The notes: a model not told the origin generated them from the letters alone. A DNA stretch of 11,506 nucleotides from Pseudomonadota bacterium (GCA_015222915.1 JADFWE010000215.1:1-11506), one strand, 5' to 3'. Positions 1 to 6,862 are shown, numbered from the stretch's first letter. Program-made: numbers and translations.

Positions 1-20
1 ATTAACAATAATAAGCTCCG

Positions 21-45
21 TGCTCTCTGCGCCTCTGTGGTGAAA
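21..45 (+). repeat. Interspersed GC-rich repeat, copy 1
   Basis: The core reads CTCTGCGCCTCTGTGGTGAA. It closely matches the reverse complement of the copy at 11411-11440 (TCTCTGCGCCTCGGCGGTG) and follows the looser pattern CTYTGCGYCYTYGCGGYRAA shared with 175-206 and 10426-10457. It is non-coding and lies beyond the 3' end of glmS. The match is seen directly in the sequence. I do not know an established name for the family, and no function can be read from it. Confidence 0.6.
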
Positions 46-72
46 TGTTTTGACCTTCCGCATATAGTTTTC

Positions 73-159
73 GTAGGTCGGGTTAGCGTGAGCGTAACCC
101 GACAGTGGCTATACGACGGTGGAAGGATACTGGATTACGCTAACGCTAATCCAGCCTAC
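73..159. repeat. REP-like palindrome pair in inverted orientation (BIME-like)
   Basis: The left unit starts with the tetranucleotide GTAG (73-76), followed by a 9-bp stem, GTCGGGTTA (77-85) with TAACCCGAC (95-103), around a 9-nt loop. The right unit has an 8-bp stem, CTGGATTA (130-137) with TAATCCAG (147-154), again around a 9-nt loop, and ends in CTAC (156-159), the complement of GTAG. Two head-tagged palindromes facing opposite ways is the arrangement known for bacterial REP sequences mobilised by RAYT (TnpA-REP) transposases. No such transposase gene is in the window. The element lies about 100 bp beyond the glmS stop codon, a common place for REPs. Confidence 0.75.
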
Positions 160-174
160 AATTTTTCTATTTGC

Positions 175-206
175 TTTTTTCGCTCCCTTTGCGTCCTTCG
201 CGGCAA
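175..206 (+). repeat. Interspersed GC-rich repeat, copy 2
   Basis: The sequence CCCTTTGCGTCCTTCGCGGC followed by an A-run matches 10438-10457 (CCCTTTGCGTGTTTCGCGGC) at 18 of 20 bases. In both places the repeat is followed by an A-run, a few bases and a T-run (here 206-222). Both copies lie beyond the 3' end of a minus-strand gene (glmS here, pssA there) in the same orientation relative to that gene. A role in transcription termination is possible but not shown. Confidence 0.6.
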
Positions 207-259
207 AAAGTTTGTTTTTTTTCAAGGCATGCCTATAGCGGCGGATTCAACCTCCCGAC

Positions 260-2092
260 CTATTCCACAGTCACCGATTTCGCCAGGTTTCGCGGCTGAT
301 CGACATCGGTGCCCTTACGGACAGCGACAAAGTAAGAAAACAGCTGCAACGGGACAGAGAACAATACCGGTGCCAGTTCCGCTTCAACGGCAGGTATCTT
401 CATCACCTTGCAATGCTCTCCCAGATCTGAAACATCCATACGCTCGTCGGCAAACAGGTAGACGCTGCCGCCACGAGCCAGGATCTCCTGGATATTGGAT
501 TTTATCTTGCCTTCGAAACCATCGATCGATGCGATGGCGATGGTCGGCAGATCGTGATCGATCAGCGCGATCGGACCGTGTTTCAGCTCACCCGCCGGGT
601 AGGCATCAGCATGGATGTAGGAGATCTCTTTGAGCTTCAGCGCGCCTTCCAGAGCGATGGGATACAGTGTGCCGCGACCGATGAAGATCGCATTATGCAG
701 ATCGGTAAAATCTTCCGCCCACTGATCGATGGCCTGTTTATCATTCAACACCTGGTCGATCAGTGCCGGCAGCGCCTGCGCCTGGTAGAACAGGTCCTTG
801 ATCTTATCTGCTGAAAGCTCACGACGTTTGCCCAGTGCGACCACCAGCATCAGCAATGCCACCAGTTGTGTGGTGAACGCTTTGGTCGATGCGACACCGA
901 TCTCAGGACCGGCGCGGGTCATCAATTTTAATTCACTCTCACGGACCAGAGAGCTTTCCGGAACATTACATACCGATAATGTCATATCCGTCGTCTCTTT
1001 GATGGCACGCAGCGCGGCAAGCGTATCGGCTGTTTCTCCCGACTGTGAGATGGTGACCACCAGGGTATCATCCGCCAGCACGGTTTTTCGGTAGCGGTAC
1101 TCACTCGCCACTTCTACCCGGCATGGCACACCGGCGATAGCCTCCAGCCAGTAACGGGCCACCAGTCCGGCGTGGTAACTGGTACCACAGGCGATGATCT
1201 GCACCGCTTTGACACGATCCAGTATCTTCTCAGCCCCGACACCAAAAGTACTGTCCAGCAACTGCCCATCGACCACGCGACCTTCCAGGATATCCAGCAG
1301 ACAGGAGGGCTGCTCGTGAATCTCCTTGAGCATGTAGTGACGATACTCGCCTTTTGCGGTTGAATCTGCGCTTAGCTCGGACTCTTTGATCTCACGCTCG
1401 ACCACTTCACCCGCATCGTTATAGATGATCAGCGCATCGGTACGGATATCGGCGATATCACCTTCATCGAGATAGATAAAACGGCGGGTAACCGGCAGCA
1501 GTGCCGCCGCATCGGAAGCGATAAAATATTCGCCGATACCGACGCCGATCACCAGCGGACTGCCGCGACGGGTGGCGATGAGCCGGCCTCTATCTGTATT
1601 AGACATGACACCCAGGGCATATGCACCTTCGAAATCAGCCACTGCCGAGCGCACCGCCATCAGCAGATCGCCCTGCGATTTCAGATAATGCTCGATCTGA
1701 TGGACCGCCACCTCGGTGTCAGTCTGTGAGGTAAAATTGAAACCCGCACTGCTCTGCTGTTCACGCAGCTCACTGTGGTTTTCGATGATACCATTATGTA
1801 CGATGACCACACTCTCGTTGCAGACATGTGGATGCGCGTTCTGCTCGCTGGGTTCGCCGTGCGTCGCCCAACGGGTATGTGCCACACCCATGCTGCCGCG
1901 GATAGCGTTTTCCTCAAGCGCATCGGAGAGTTCCTTGACCTTGCCGACACGGCGCACACGGCTGATACAGTCTCCTTCATCCAGTACCGCGATACCGGCG
2001 GAATCATATCCGCGATATTCTAGGCGGCGTAAGCCCTCGAGTAAGATGGGGGTTACATTTCGTTCAGCGACAGCGCCAACAATTCCACACAT
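260..2092 (-). CDS. glmS: Glutamine--fructose-6-phosphate aminotransferase (isomerizing)
   Basis: Makes glucosamine-6-phosphate from fructose-6-phosphate and glutamine, the first committed step towards UDP-GlcNAc for peptidoglycan and lipopolysaccharide; cytosolic. The 610 residues match the usual length (about 609 in E. coli). The protein starts MCGIVG, so Cys2 becomes the N-terminal nucleophile of the class II glutaminase domain. Other landmarks are TRWATHG (73-79), HNG (99-101) and TDTE (124-127). Two SIS sugar-isomerase domains follow, with ACGTSYHAG at 301-309 and SQSGETADT at 349-357, and the family's C-terminal DQPRNLAKSVTVE is intact. The start is supported by the Cys2 requirement and an AAGG Shine-Dalgarno 7 nt upstream. 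No glmU is adjacent, although it often is in this group. I see no glmS ribozyme and no T-run hairpin terminator after the stop. Confidence 0.98.
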   Translation of the reverse strand: MCGIVGAVAERNVTPILLEGLRRLEYRGYDSAGIAVLDEGDCISRVRRVGKVKELSDALEENAIRGSMGVAHTRWATHGEPSEQNAHPHVCNESVVIVHNGIIENHSELREQQSSAGFNFTSQTDTEVAVHQIEHYLKSQGDLLMAVRSAVADFEGAYALGVMSNTDRGRLIATRRGSPLVIGVGIGEYFIASDAAALLPVTRRFIYLDEGDIADIRTDALIIYNDAGEVVEREIKESELSADSTAKGEYRHYMLKEIHEQPSCLLDILEGRVVDGQLLDSTFGVGAEKILDRVKAVQIIACGTSYHAGLVARYWLEAIAGVPCRVEVASEYRYRKTVLADDTLVVTISQSGETADTLAALRAIKETTDMTLSVCNVPESSLVRESELKLMTRAGPEIGVASTKAFTTQLVALLMLVVALGKRRELSADKIKDLFYQAQALPALIDQVLNDKQAIDQWAEDFTDLHNAIFIGRGTLYPIALEGALKLKEISYIHADAYPAGELKHGPIALIDHDLPTIAIASIDGFEGKIKSNIQEILARGGSVYLFADERMDVSDLGEHCKVMKIPAVEAELAPVLFSVPLQLFSYFVAVRKGTDVDQPRNLAKSVTVE

Positions 2093-2259
2093 AAGTAAAC
2101 CTTAGATCCGATTAATACAATAGAGCAATATTTGATTAATAATATAGAAGCCAAACAGTGAAATAGCTTTGATTCTGGATGATTTTACCGTAATTTTTAC
2201 AGGCATTTATGGCGACGTATTCCCGATCAGCCGCTCAGGCATATCGAGGAGGAGCGATC

Positions 2260-2976
2260 TCACCACATCTTGCGCACCCTGTTTTTTTCACGCTTGATCT
2301 TGCTTCCTACCAGGCTCTCCCACAGGAACAGACCTGACAGCTTTTCGACCATGGAGGTCGAGACCAGAAAATCTTCCAGTGGTTTTGCCGATGCTCTGTT
2401 GGGGATCACAAACGACCACATCTGCAGGGTTCCGCGATTATTTTCGGTTAACACCGACTTGAAATAAGCATGCGGGATAGGCAGGGTCACGCCATTATCA
2501 TCCCTCGCGCCGATGACGGTAACATCCTGATCAAAATAGAAGATAGGGCCGCAGATAACATAGGTCTCGAGAATCTTTTTCTGCGCATCCAGCTGCCTGA
2601 TAGCGGCCTCGAGTTTTTTCCATATATTCCGGTTAAACGACGGTTCCTGCGGTGACATATTCGATAGCAGAAAAGTCTCACTGTTCTGGATCTCTGTCTC
2701 TTTCTGATTCGCGCTGGCGACCAGGTGACCACGGTCATAACCGGAGTTTTTATAATCAGCCAGATCGGCCCTGAATTTTTCAGGCACGCGGTAATCAGAG
2801 CGAAAGCTATCTGCCCGTTCGACATCCGACGTGTCCGGATCCACGATCTCCAGCGCCCATTTCGCCTGCCTGAAATAATAGGAATATCCCAGCACATAAT
2901 GCCGGTTACTCAATATCTGATCTGAGGTAGGTACACCGTACCTGGTCTCGCGTCTAACGTTTGGCAGCTCTATCAT
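2260..2976 (-). CDS. DNA/RNA non-specific endonuclease (NUC1/Serratia nuclease family), no signal peptide
   Basis: Predicted Mg-dependent nuclease of the Endonuclease_NS beta-beta-alpha-metal fold, cleaving DNA and RNA without sequence preference. The 238-residue protein has the signature DRGH at 81-84 (His84 as general base), NMSPQ at 106-110, then Asn115 (metal ligand), Trp119 and Glu123, with the same spacing as Asn119, Trp123 and Glu127 in Serratia nuclease. The catalytic set therefore looks complete. Bacterial relatives are usually exported, but this one starts MIELPNVRRETRYGVP, directly at the catalytic domain. An in-frame TGA lies 21 nt before the ATG, so no leader can be added in this frame. 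The ATG has GTGAGG just 2 nt upstream, a short spacing. It lies 41 bp after the TrhA-like gene and is probably co-transcribed. The basic tail (KIKREKNRVRKMW) could bind nucleic acid. Its cellular role is unknown. Confidence 0.88.
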   Translation of the reverse strand: MIELPNVRRETRYGVPTSDQILSNRHYVLGYSYYFRQAKWALEIVDPDTSDVERADSFRSDYRVPEKFRADLADYKNSGYDRGHLVASANQKETEIQNSETFLLSNMSPQEPSFNRNIWKKLEAAIRQLDAQKKILETYVICGPIFYFDQDVTVIGARDDNGVTLPIPHAYFKSVLTENNRGTLQMWSFVIPNRASAKPLEDFLVSTSMVEKLSGLFLWESLVGSKIKREKNRVRKMW

Positions 2977-3017
2977 TACCTCACCCGTCCCTTGTCAGTT
3001 TTACCAGAGAAGCCTGA

Positions 3018-3713
3018 TTATCTTACAGGAAGAACGTAGGAATATACCGCTATAAAATGACAAAAACTACCCAGCAGCACAAAGATATGAAAGATTGCGT
3101 GGTTGAATTTTATCTTTTTAATGGCATATAAAACAGCACCGAGCGTATAAGCAAGACCGCCGGCGATCAGCCAGTACAGGCCACCGGGCGGCAGATTTGC
3201 CACCAGCGGGTCTATCGCGAAGACGATGATCCAGCCCATAAAAACATACATCAGGGTTGATAACAGAGTGAAACGACCGGTAAAAAACAGCTTTAAAACG
3301 ATACCAGAAACGGCCATTCCCCAGCTGACAGCAAAGATTATCCAGCCTGTTCTACCAGCGTCTGCAGCCTGCAGGGTCACCAGAGTAAAAGGCGTATAAG
3401 TACCTGCGATGAGTATATAGATAGCGGCATGGTCAAGCACCCGCAGACGGTTTCGCAGCGCCGGTTCTTTAACACTGTGATAGACAGTGGACGCGGCATA
3501 CAGGATGATCAGACTGAAACCAAAGATGCTGAAACTGACAATAGCCCAGATATCGCCATCACTGCTGGCACGCGAATAAAGTAAGAATAACGCGACGATA
3601 CTCAGGAAAAATCCGGCGGCGTGCGATGTGATATTAAGTCTTTCTTCTGCAGGTGAATAATATTTCACTTTTTGCGATGATTTCATATTGTCTTCGACTC
3701 CGGCGGTGCTCAT
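3018..3713 (-). CDS. trhA: Hemolysin III / TrhA (YqfA-like, PAQR superfamily) integral membrane protein
   Basis: Inner-membrane protein with about seven predicted transmembrane segments. Family landmarks are EERLNITSHAAG at the first helix (23-34), YHS (78-80), DHAAIYILIAGTYTPF (94-109), and a C-terminal HAIFH with a further His (205, 209, 219). The histidines fit the zinc site known in PAQR proteins. The name hemolysin III is historical; E. coli TrhA is linked to membrane energetics, but the biochemical function is not settled. The start is ambiguous. A TTG at 3716 precedes the ATG at 3713 that I chose (231 residues), while an ATG at 3686 gives 222 residues and still keeps every family motif. 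The SD-like purine blocks upstream belong to a 13-bp tandem array and do not settle the start. The nuclease gene follows after 41 bp. Confidence 0.9.
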   Translation of the reverse strand: MSTAGVEDNMKSSQKVKYYSPAEERLNITSHAAGFFLSIVALFLLYSRASSDGDIWAIVSFSIFGFSLIILYAASTVYHSVKEPALRNRLRVLDHAAIYILIAGTYTPFTLVTLQAADAGRTGWIIFAVSWGMAVSGIVLKLFFTGRFTLLSTLMYVFMGWIIVFAIDPLVANLPPGGLYWLIAGGLAYTLGAVLYAIKKIKFNHAIFHIFVLLGSFCHFIAVYSYVLPVR

Positions 3714-3725
3714 CAATAATCATAG

Positions 3726-3777
3726 CCCCCGTCATTTATCCTCGTCATTCATCCCTGTTACTCACCCCCGTCATTAT
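3726..3777. repeat. Degenerate 13-bp tandem repeat, four units, upstream of trhA
   Basis: Four consecutive 13-mers are visible: CCCCCGTCATTTA (3726-3738), TCCTCGTCATTCA (3739-3751), TCCCTGTTACTCA (3752-3764) and CCCCCGTCATTAT (3765-3777). On the gene strand each unit reads roughly TRAATGACGRGGG, giving repeated ATG-like and purine-rich SD-like blocks. The array starts 12 bp before the chosen trhA start codon, so it falls in the leader or promoter of that gene. Function is unknown. Confidence 0.65.
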
Positions 3778-3787
3778 AAAGGGCAAT

Positions 3788-3816
3788 AAAAAAAGGCCCC
3801 CGAAAGAGCCTTTTTT
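3788..3816 (-). terminator. Intrinsic terminator of the peroxiredoxin gene
   Basis: On the minus strand, an A6 run is followed by the stem GGCTC/GGGCC (one G-T wobble) around a 6-nt loop, then T7. It starts 44 bp beyond the peroxiredoxin stop codon and before the TrhA-like gene, so it separates the two transcripts. The A-run and T-run can extend the stem. The plus-strand form would carry an A-C mismatch, which fits minus-strand use. Confidence 0.85.
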
Positions 3817-3859
3817 AGTCACCTCAAACCAGATTGAACTCCGGTTCAGATGCCAGGGA

Positions 3860-4465
3860 TCAAAGCTTGTCAGCTTCAGATGCCAGGTATTCAGCTACAC
3901 CGTCCGGCGTTGCATCCATACCTTTATCGCCTTCTTTCCAGCCGGCAGGACAAACTTCGCCATGCTCTTCGGTAAACTGCAGGGCATCGACCATGCGCAG
4001 CATCTCATCGATGTTACGACCCAGCGGCAGATCATTAACGACCTGATGACGCACCATACCTTCTTTATCTATAAGGAATGAACCACGGAAAGCGACAGCG
4101 CCGTCAGGTGTCTCGACGTCATAAGCTTTACACACGGCATGAGTCATATCAGCAACCAGCGTATATCTCACCGGACCGATACCACCATCATTGATCGGTG
4201 TATTACGCCATGCATTATGCGTGAAATGTGAATCGATAGATACACCGATCACTTCTACATTACGTTTGGTGAATTCATCCAGGCGATGATCGAAAGCGAT
4301 CAGCTCGGAAGGACAGACGAATGTAAAATCCAGTGGATAGAAGAACACTACGGCATACTTGCCTTTTGTTGCTTCTTTAAAATTAAAGTTTTCAGTGATC
4401 TCACCGTTACCTAATACTGCTGCAGTACTGAAATCCGGTGCTTCACGACCTACAAGTACACCCAT
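3860..4465 (-). CDS. 2-Cys peroxiredoxin (AhpC/Prx1 family)
   Basis: Cytosolic thiol peroxidase that reduces hydrogen peroxide and organic hydroperoxides, recycled by a thioredoxin- or AhpF-type reductant not encoded here. The 201-residue protein has FYPLDFTFVCPSE with peroxidatic Cys51 and Thr48, VSIDSHFTHNAW (75-86), and GEVCPAGW with resolving Cys172. The GGIG motif (94-97) corresponds to the GG(L/I/V)G of overoxidation-sensitive enzymes, although the tail EYLASEADKL lacks a clear YF motif. The start is well supported by AGAGGAG 6 nt before the ATG. Upstream lie a perfect 9-bp inverted repeat and two near-palindromic repeats that may be regulatory, and a terminator follows the gene. The 3' end contains one copy of a 13-bp sequence repeated just after the stop codon. 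Confidence 0.96.
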   Translation of the reverse strand: MGVLVGREAPDFSTAAVLGNGEITENFNFKEATKGKYAVVFFYPLDFTFVCPSELIAFDHRLDEFTKRNVEVIGVSIDSHFTHNAWRNTPINDGGIGPVRYTLVADMTHAVCKAYDVETPDGAVAFRGSFLIDKEGMVRHQVVNDLPLGRNIDEMLRMVDALQFTEEHGEVCPAGWKEGDKGMDATPDGVAEYLASEADKL

Positions 4466-4502
4466 GGAAGGCTCCTCTTCTAATAATTAAATCATTACTT
4501 CG

Positions 4503-4525
4503 ATCAGAGAGGGTATCTCTCTGAT
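4503..4525. promoter_or_regulatory. Perfect 9-bp inverted repeat in the peroxiredoxin 5' region
   Basis: ATCAGAGAG and CTCTCTGAT are separated by GGTAT, 37 bp before the peroxiredoxin start codon. On the minus strand TATGAT (4529-4534) and TATTAT (4536-4541) could serve as -10 boxes. Use of TATGAT would start the transcript at about 4522, so the repeat would be either an operator over the start site or a 5'-terminal mRNA hairpin. The repeat is seen directly; its role is inferred. Confidence 0.55.
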
Positions 4526-4545
4526 GACATCATAAATAATACGCT

Positions 4546-4593
4546 GTCGATACAGATGCGTCTGTGAATATTTTTCCAGATACGCCTGTCGAC
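4546..4593. promoter_or_regulatory. Two near-palindromic direct repeats upstream of the peroxiredoxin gene
   Basis: CAGATGCGTCTGT (4553-4565) and CAGATACGCCTGT (4577-4589) agree at 11 of 13 positions, and their starts are 24 bp apart. The first lies in ACAGA-TGCG-TCTGT, an inverted repeat. The pair is bounded by GTCGA (4546-4550) and GTCGAC (4588-4593). The region lies immediately upstream of the candidate -10 boxes, as expected for a paired activator or repressor site. It does not match the OxyR pattern as I know it (ATAG/CTAT spaced elements), and I cannot name a regulator. Confidence 0.4.
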
Positions 4594-4782
4594 GAGCAAG
4601 AAAATAACGCTGGAATTTTAAAGCAGCGCCAGTTAAATAGCCAATATATTAGAACACCCTTTTTGCAAAAAATAACCATAATGAATTTATGGCTCGCCCG
4701 TGATATATCGGGCAGCCGATCATCAGATTGATCATCTATTGATAGCAGGCGGGATGGGCAGCCGATGAAGGCTAAGCAACAT
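4594..4782. other. Gene-free stretch between the peroxiredoxin upstream region and the ssb terminator
   Basis: I see no convincing ORF or RNA gene here. The stretch is mostly AT-rich. It contains GGGCAGCCGAT twice (4710-4720 and 4756-4766), GATCATC twice (4718-4724 and 4730-4736), and a small stem GCCCG/CGGGC (4696-4700 with 4709-4713). None has a recognised role. Confidence 0.4.
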
Positions 4783-4808
4783 AAAAAAGCCCCTGATATC
4801 AGGGGCTT
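4783..4808 (-). terminator. Intrinsic terminator of ssb
   Basis: AAGCCCCTGA-TA-TCAGGGGCTT is a perfect palindrome (4787-4808), and on the minus strand it runs directly into a T-run. It starts 37 bp beyond the ssb stop codon. The GC-rich stem and trailing T-run make this the clearest terminator in the window. Confidence 0.92.
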
Positions 4809-4845
4809 AGTTAATAGTTTTTACAGTAAAGGTCTTAAGTGACCT

Positions 4846-5313
4846 CTAGAACGGGATATCATCGTCAAAGCCGTCATCGACCATCGCTGGCGCGGCCTGC
4901 TGCTGTGCCGGGGCTGACTGCTGTTGCGGAGCAGATTGCGCAGGTGCAAAACCACCTTCACCGCCACGGCTGTCTAACATCTGCATGGTACCGCCGATAT
5001 CTACAACCACTTCGGTGGTGTAACGGTCCTGTCCGTCCTGGCCCTGCCATTTACGGGTCTGCAGCTTGCCTTCGATGTAAACTTTTGAGCCTTTTTTCAG
5101 ATACTGCGCAACAATTTCAGCAAGCTTGCCGAAGAACACAACACGGTGCCACTCTGTTTTTTCCTTCTTTTCACCTGTACTTTTATCGTTCCATGTCTCT
5201 GAAGTAGCCAGTGTAATATTAGCCACTGCGTTGCCGTTCGCCATATATTTAACTTCAGGATCTTTACCCAGATTACCGAGTAAAATTACTTTATTTACAC
5301 CACGTTGTGCCAT
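4846..5313 (-). CDS. ssb: Single-stranded DNA-binding protein
   Basis: Binds single-stranded DNA as a tetramer during replication, recombination and repair. The 155-residue protein has an N-terminal OB fold (about 5-112), including the opening [13 protein letters not shown]. Aromatic DNA-stacking residues Trp41, Trp55, Phe61 and Trp89 are each one residue beyond their E. coli equivalents. A Gly/Gln/Ala-rich linker (about 117-143) leads to the acidic tip DDDIPF, which recruits partner proteins. The linker is shorter than in E. coli SSB (178 aa), but the length is normal for the family. AAGGTGAGAGA ends directly at the ATG. No LexA-type CTGT-N8-ACAG box is visible upstream, unlike E. coli ssb. 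A strong terminator follows. Confidence 0.98.
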   Translation of the reverse strand: MAQRGVNKVILLGNLGKDPEVKYMANGNAVANITLATSETWNDKSTGEKKEKTEWHRVVFFGKLAEIVAQYLKKGSKVYIEGKLQTRKWQGQDGQDRYTTEVVVDIGGTMQMLDSRGGEGGFAPAQSAPQQQSAPAQQQAAPAMVDDGFDDDIPF

Positions 5314-5449
5314 TCTCTCTCACCTTATATTGATCGTCGTATTAATGTTTTAGTTTACTTTCTGTCGCTTCGAAGTTGCCTGCAAGACGGCCCGGAAAGC
5401 GGCCCGGAAGATTACCTGGCCGGATGCCTTGATAACACGCCGCTGACAC

Positions 5450-6862
5450 TCATTTCGAAGCCGCTAACGATAACAATTTTTCTTCATCAAGGATACGTTT
5501 TTTAACTTTTAAATAGGCGACCTGACCGGAGGCATCAGCTTCATCGACCAGGCTTACTTCCACTACGCCTGCTACTGCCAACAGCTGCTCGGCAGTGATG
5601 CCTTCGACCTTAAGAAGGTAAGTGCTTAAATATGAAGGTTTTTTCATGGTGACAGCCAGCAGCAACCAGACGGTCAGGACTGCCAGCACGGTAATAAATA
5701 CACCATCGATACCCAGGTACTGATGCGCCAGACCACCGATACTGCCTCCGGCAAAGGCACCAAAGAACTGGCCGCTGGAATACACACCCATCGCCGTACC
5801 CTTCTGTGTCGCAGAAGCTGTTTTAGTGATCAGTGATGGCAGCGATGCCTCTAGCAGATTAAAACCGGCGAAGAAAATGATCAGCGCCAGGATCGTCAGC
5901 CACAGCATATGACTCTGCAAAAAGAGAAACGTAGCGACCATCAGACTGAAGACAGCACCGGAGAAAACCTGCTTCATGGCCTGTTTCTTTTCGGCGATAA
6001 TGATAAACGGCACCATGATGATCAGCGAGACAGCAAACACCGGCAGATAGATCTGCCAGTGCTCATGCGAATCGACACCGAACTCATCCTGCAATATCAA
6101 CGGCAGCACCAGAAATATGCTCATCAGCACGAAATGCAATATCAGGATACCGATATCCAGACGCAGCAGCTGCGTGTCCTTCAACACCGACAGCAACGAC
6201 TGTGTTTCCAACTGTGCATCACGGTGGAAGTGACTCTGTACCGGATCCGGTACGATAAGGAACAGAACAGCGATACCCACCAGTGCCAGCACTGCGGTAG
6301 CATAAAAGATGCCGCTGATGCCGATCCAGTCATTAACGATCGGGCCCAGCACCATGGAAACAGCAAACGACATGCCGATACTGATACCGATAAATGCCAT
6401 CACTTTGGTCCGATGCTCCTCACGCGACAGATCAGCCGCCAGCGCCATCAGAGCTGCTGCTATCGCTCCGCCGCCCTGAATGGCCCGGCCGAAGATAATA
6501 CCTTCGATGGTCTCTGCACTGCCGGCGATCAACGAGCCGATAGCAAAGATCAGCAGGCCGATAAAGATTACCGGTTTACGACCGATGCGGTCGGACCACA
6601 TACCAAAAGGGATCTGCAGGATAGCCTGTGTCAGGCCATAGATACCCATCGCCAGCCCCATCAATAATGGTGTCGCTCCCGGCAGATGCTCAGCATATAA
6701 GGCGAATACAGGCAAGATCATGAACAGGCCCAGCATACGGAACGCGTATATCAGCGCCAGCGACATACCGGCACGGCGCTCTTGCGCAGCCAGATCCTGC
6801 ACCAGCGAATCAAGGGCTAGCGGATCATTAGAGCTCGATTGATGCGAATCTGAAGATGACAT
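5450..6862 (-). CDS. yajR: MFS transporter, YajR-like, with C-terminal ferredoxin-like domain
   Basis: Major facilitator superfamily membrane transporter with about 12 transmembrane helices; the substrate is unknown and proton-driven export is likely by family. Motif A is at 87-96 (GMWSDRIGRK). The helix 1 region (RMLGLFMILPVFALYAE) and GIYGLTQAILQIPFG resemble E. coli YajR. After helix 12 a soluble domain (about 406-470) contains YLLKVEGITAEQLLAV and QVAYLKVKK, consistent with the YAM domain that defines YajR. The length, 470 against about 454 residues, is explained by a Ser/Asp-rich N-terminus of roughly 30 residues. No good SD precedes the ATG at 6862, and the ATG for Met33 would remove that extension, so the start is uncertain. 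Its position between ssb and the divergent uvrA is conserved in other Gammaproteobacteria. Confidence 0.87.
   Translation of the reverse strand: MSSSDSHQSSSNDPLALDSLVQDLAAQERRAGMSLALIYAFRMLGLFMILPVFALYAEHLPGATPLLMGLAMGIYGLTQAILQIPFGMWSDRIGRKPVIFIGLLIFAIGSLIAGSAETIEGIIFGRAIQGGGAIAAALMALAADLSREEHRTKVMAFIGISIGMSFAVSMVLGPIVNDWIGISGIFYATAVLALVGIAVLFLIVPDPVQSHFHRDAQLETQSLLSVLKDTQLLRLDIGILILHFVLMSIFLVLPLILQDEFGVDSHEHWQIYLPVFAVSLIIMVPFIIIAEKKQAMKQVFSGAVFSLMVATFLFLQSHMLWLTILALIIFFAGFNLLEASLPSLITKTASATQKGTAMGVYSSGQFFGAFAGGSIGGLAHQYLGIDGVFITVLAVLTVWLLLAVTMKKPSYLSTYLLKVEGITAEQLLAVAGVVEVSLVDEADASGQVAYLKVKKRILDEEKLLSLAASK

Noticed and set aside
37..633. 198-residue plus-strand ORF
   Set aside because: It spans the REP pair and repeat copy 2 and then runs antisense to the end of glmS; composition is basic and low-complexity, with no recognisable domain.
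2093..2259. Possible glmS ribozyme or riboswitch upstream of glmS
   Set aside because: The 167-bp AT-rich gap shows no ribozyme-like fold, and the glmS ribozyme is known from Firmicutes rather than this group. Only weak promoter-like sequence is present.
4830..4845. Small hairpin AGGTC/GACCT directly after the ssb stop codon
   Set aside because: It is only 5 bp with no T-run, and the much stronger terminator at 4783-4808 explains the transcript end.
5909..6667. 252-residue plus-strand ORF rich in His, Gln and Asp
   Set aside because: It is antisense to the transmembrane core of yajR, and its odd composition is what complementary-strand reading of hydrophobic codons gives.
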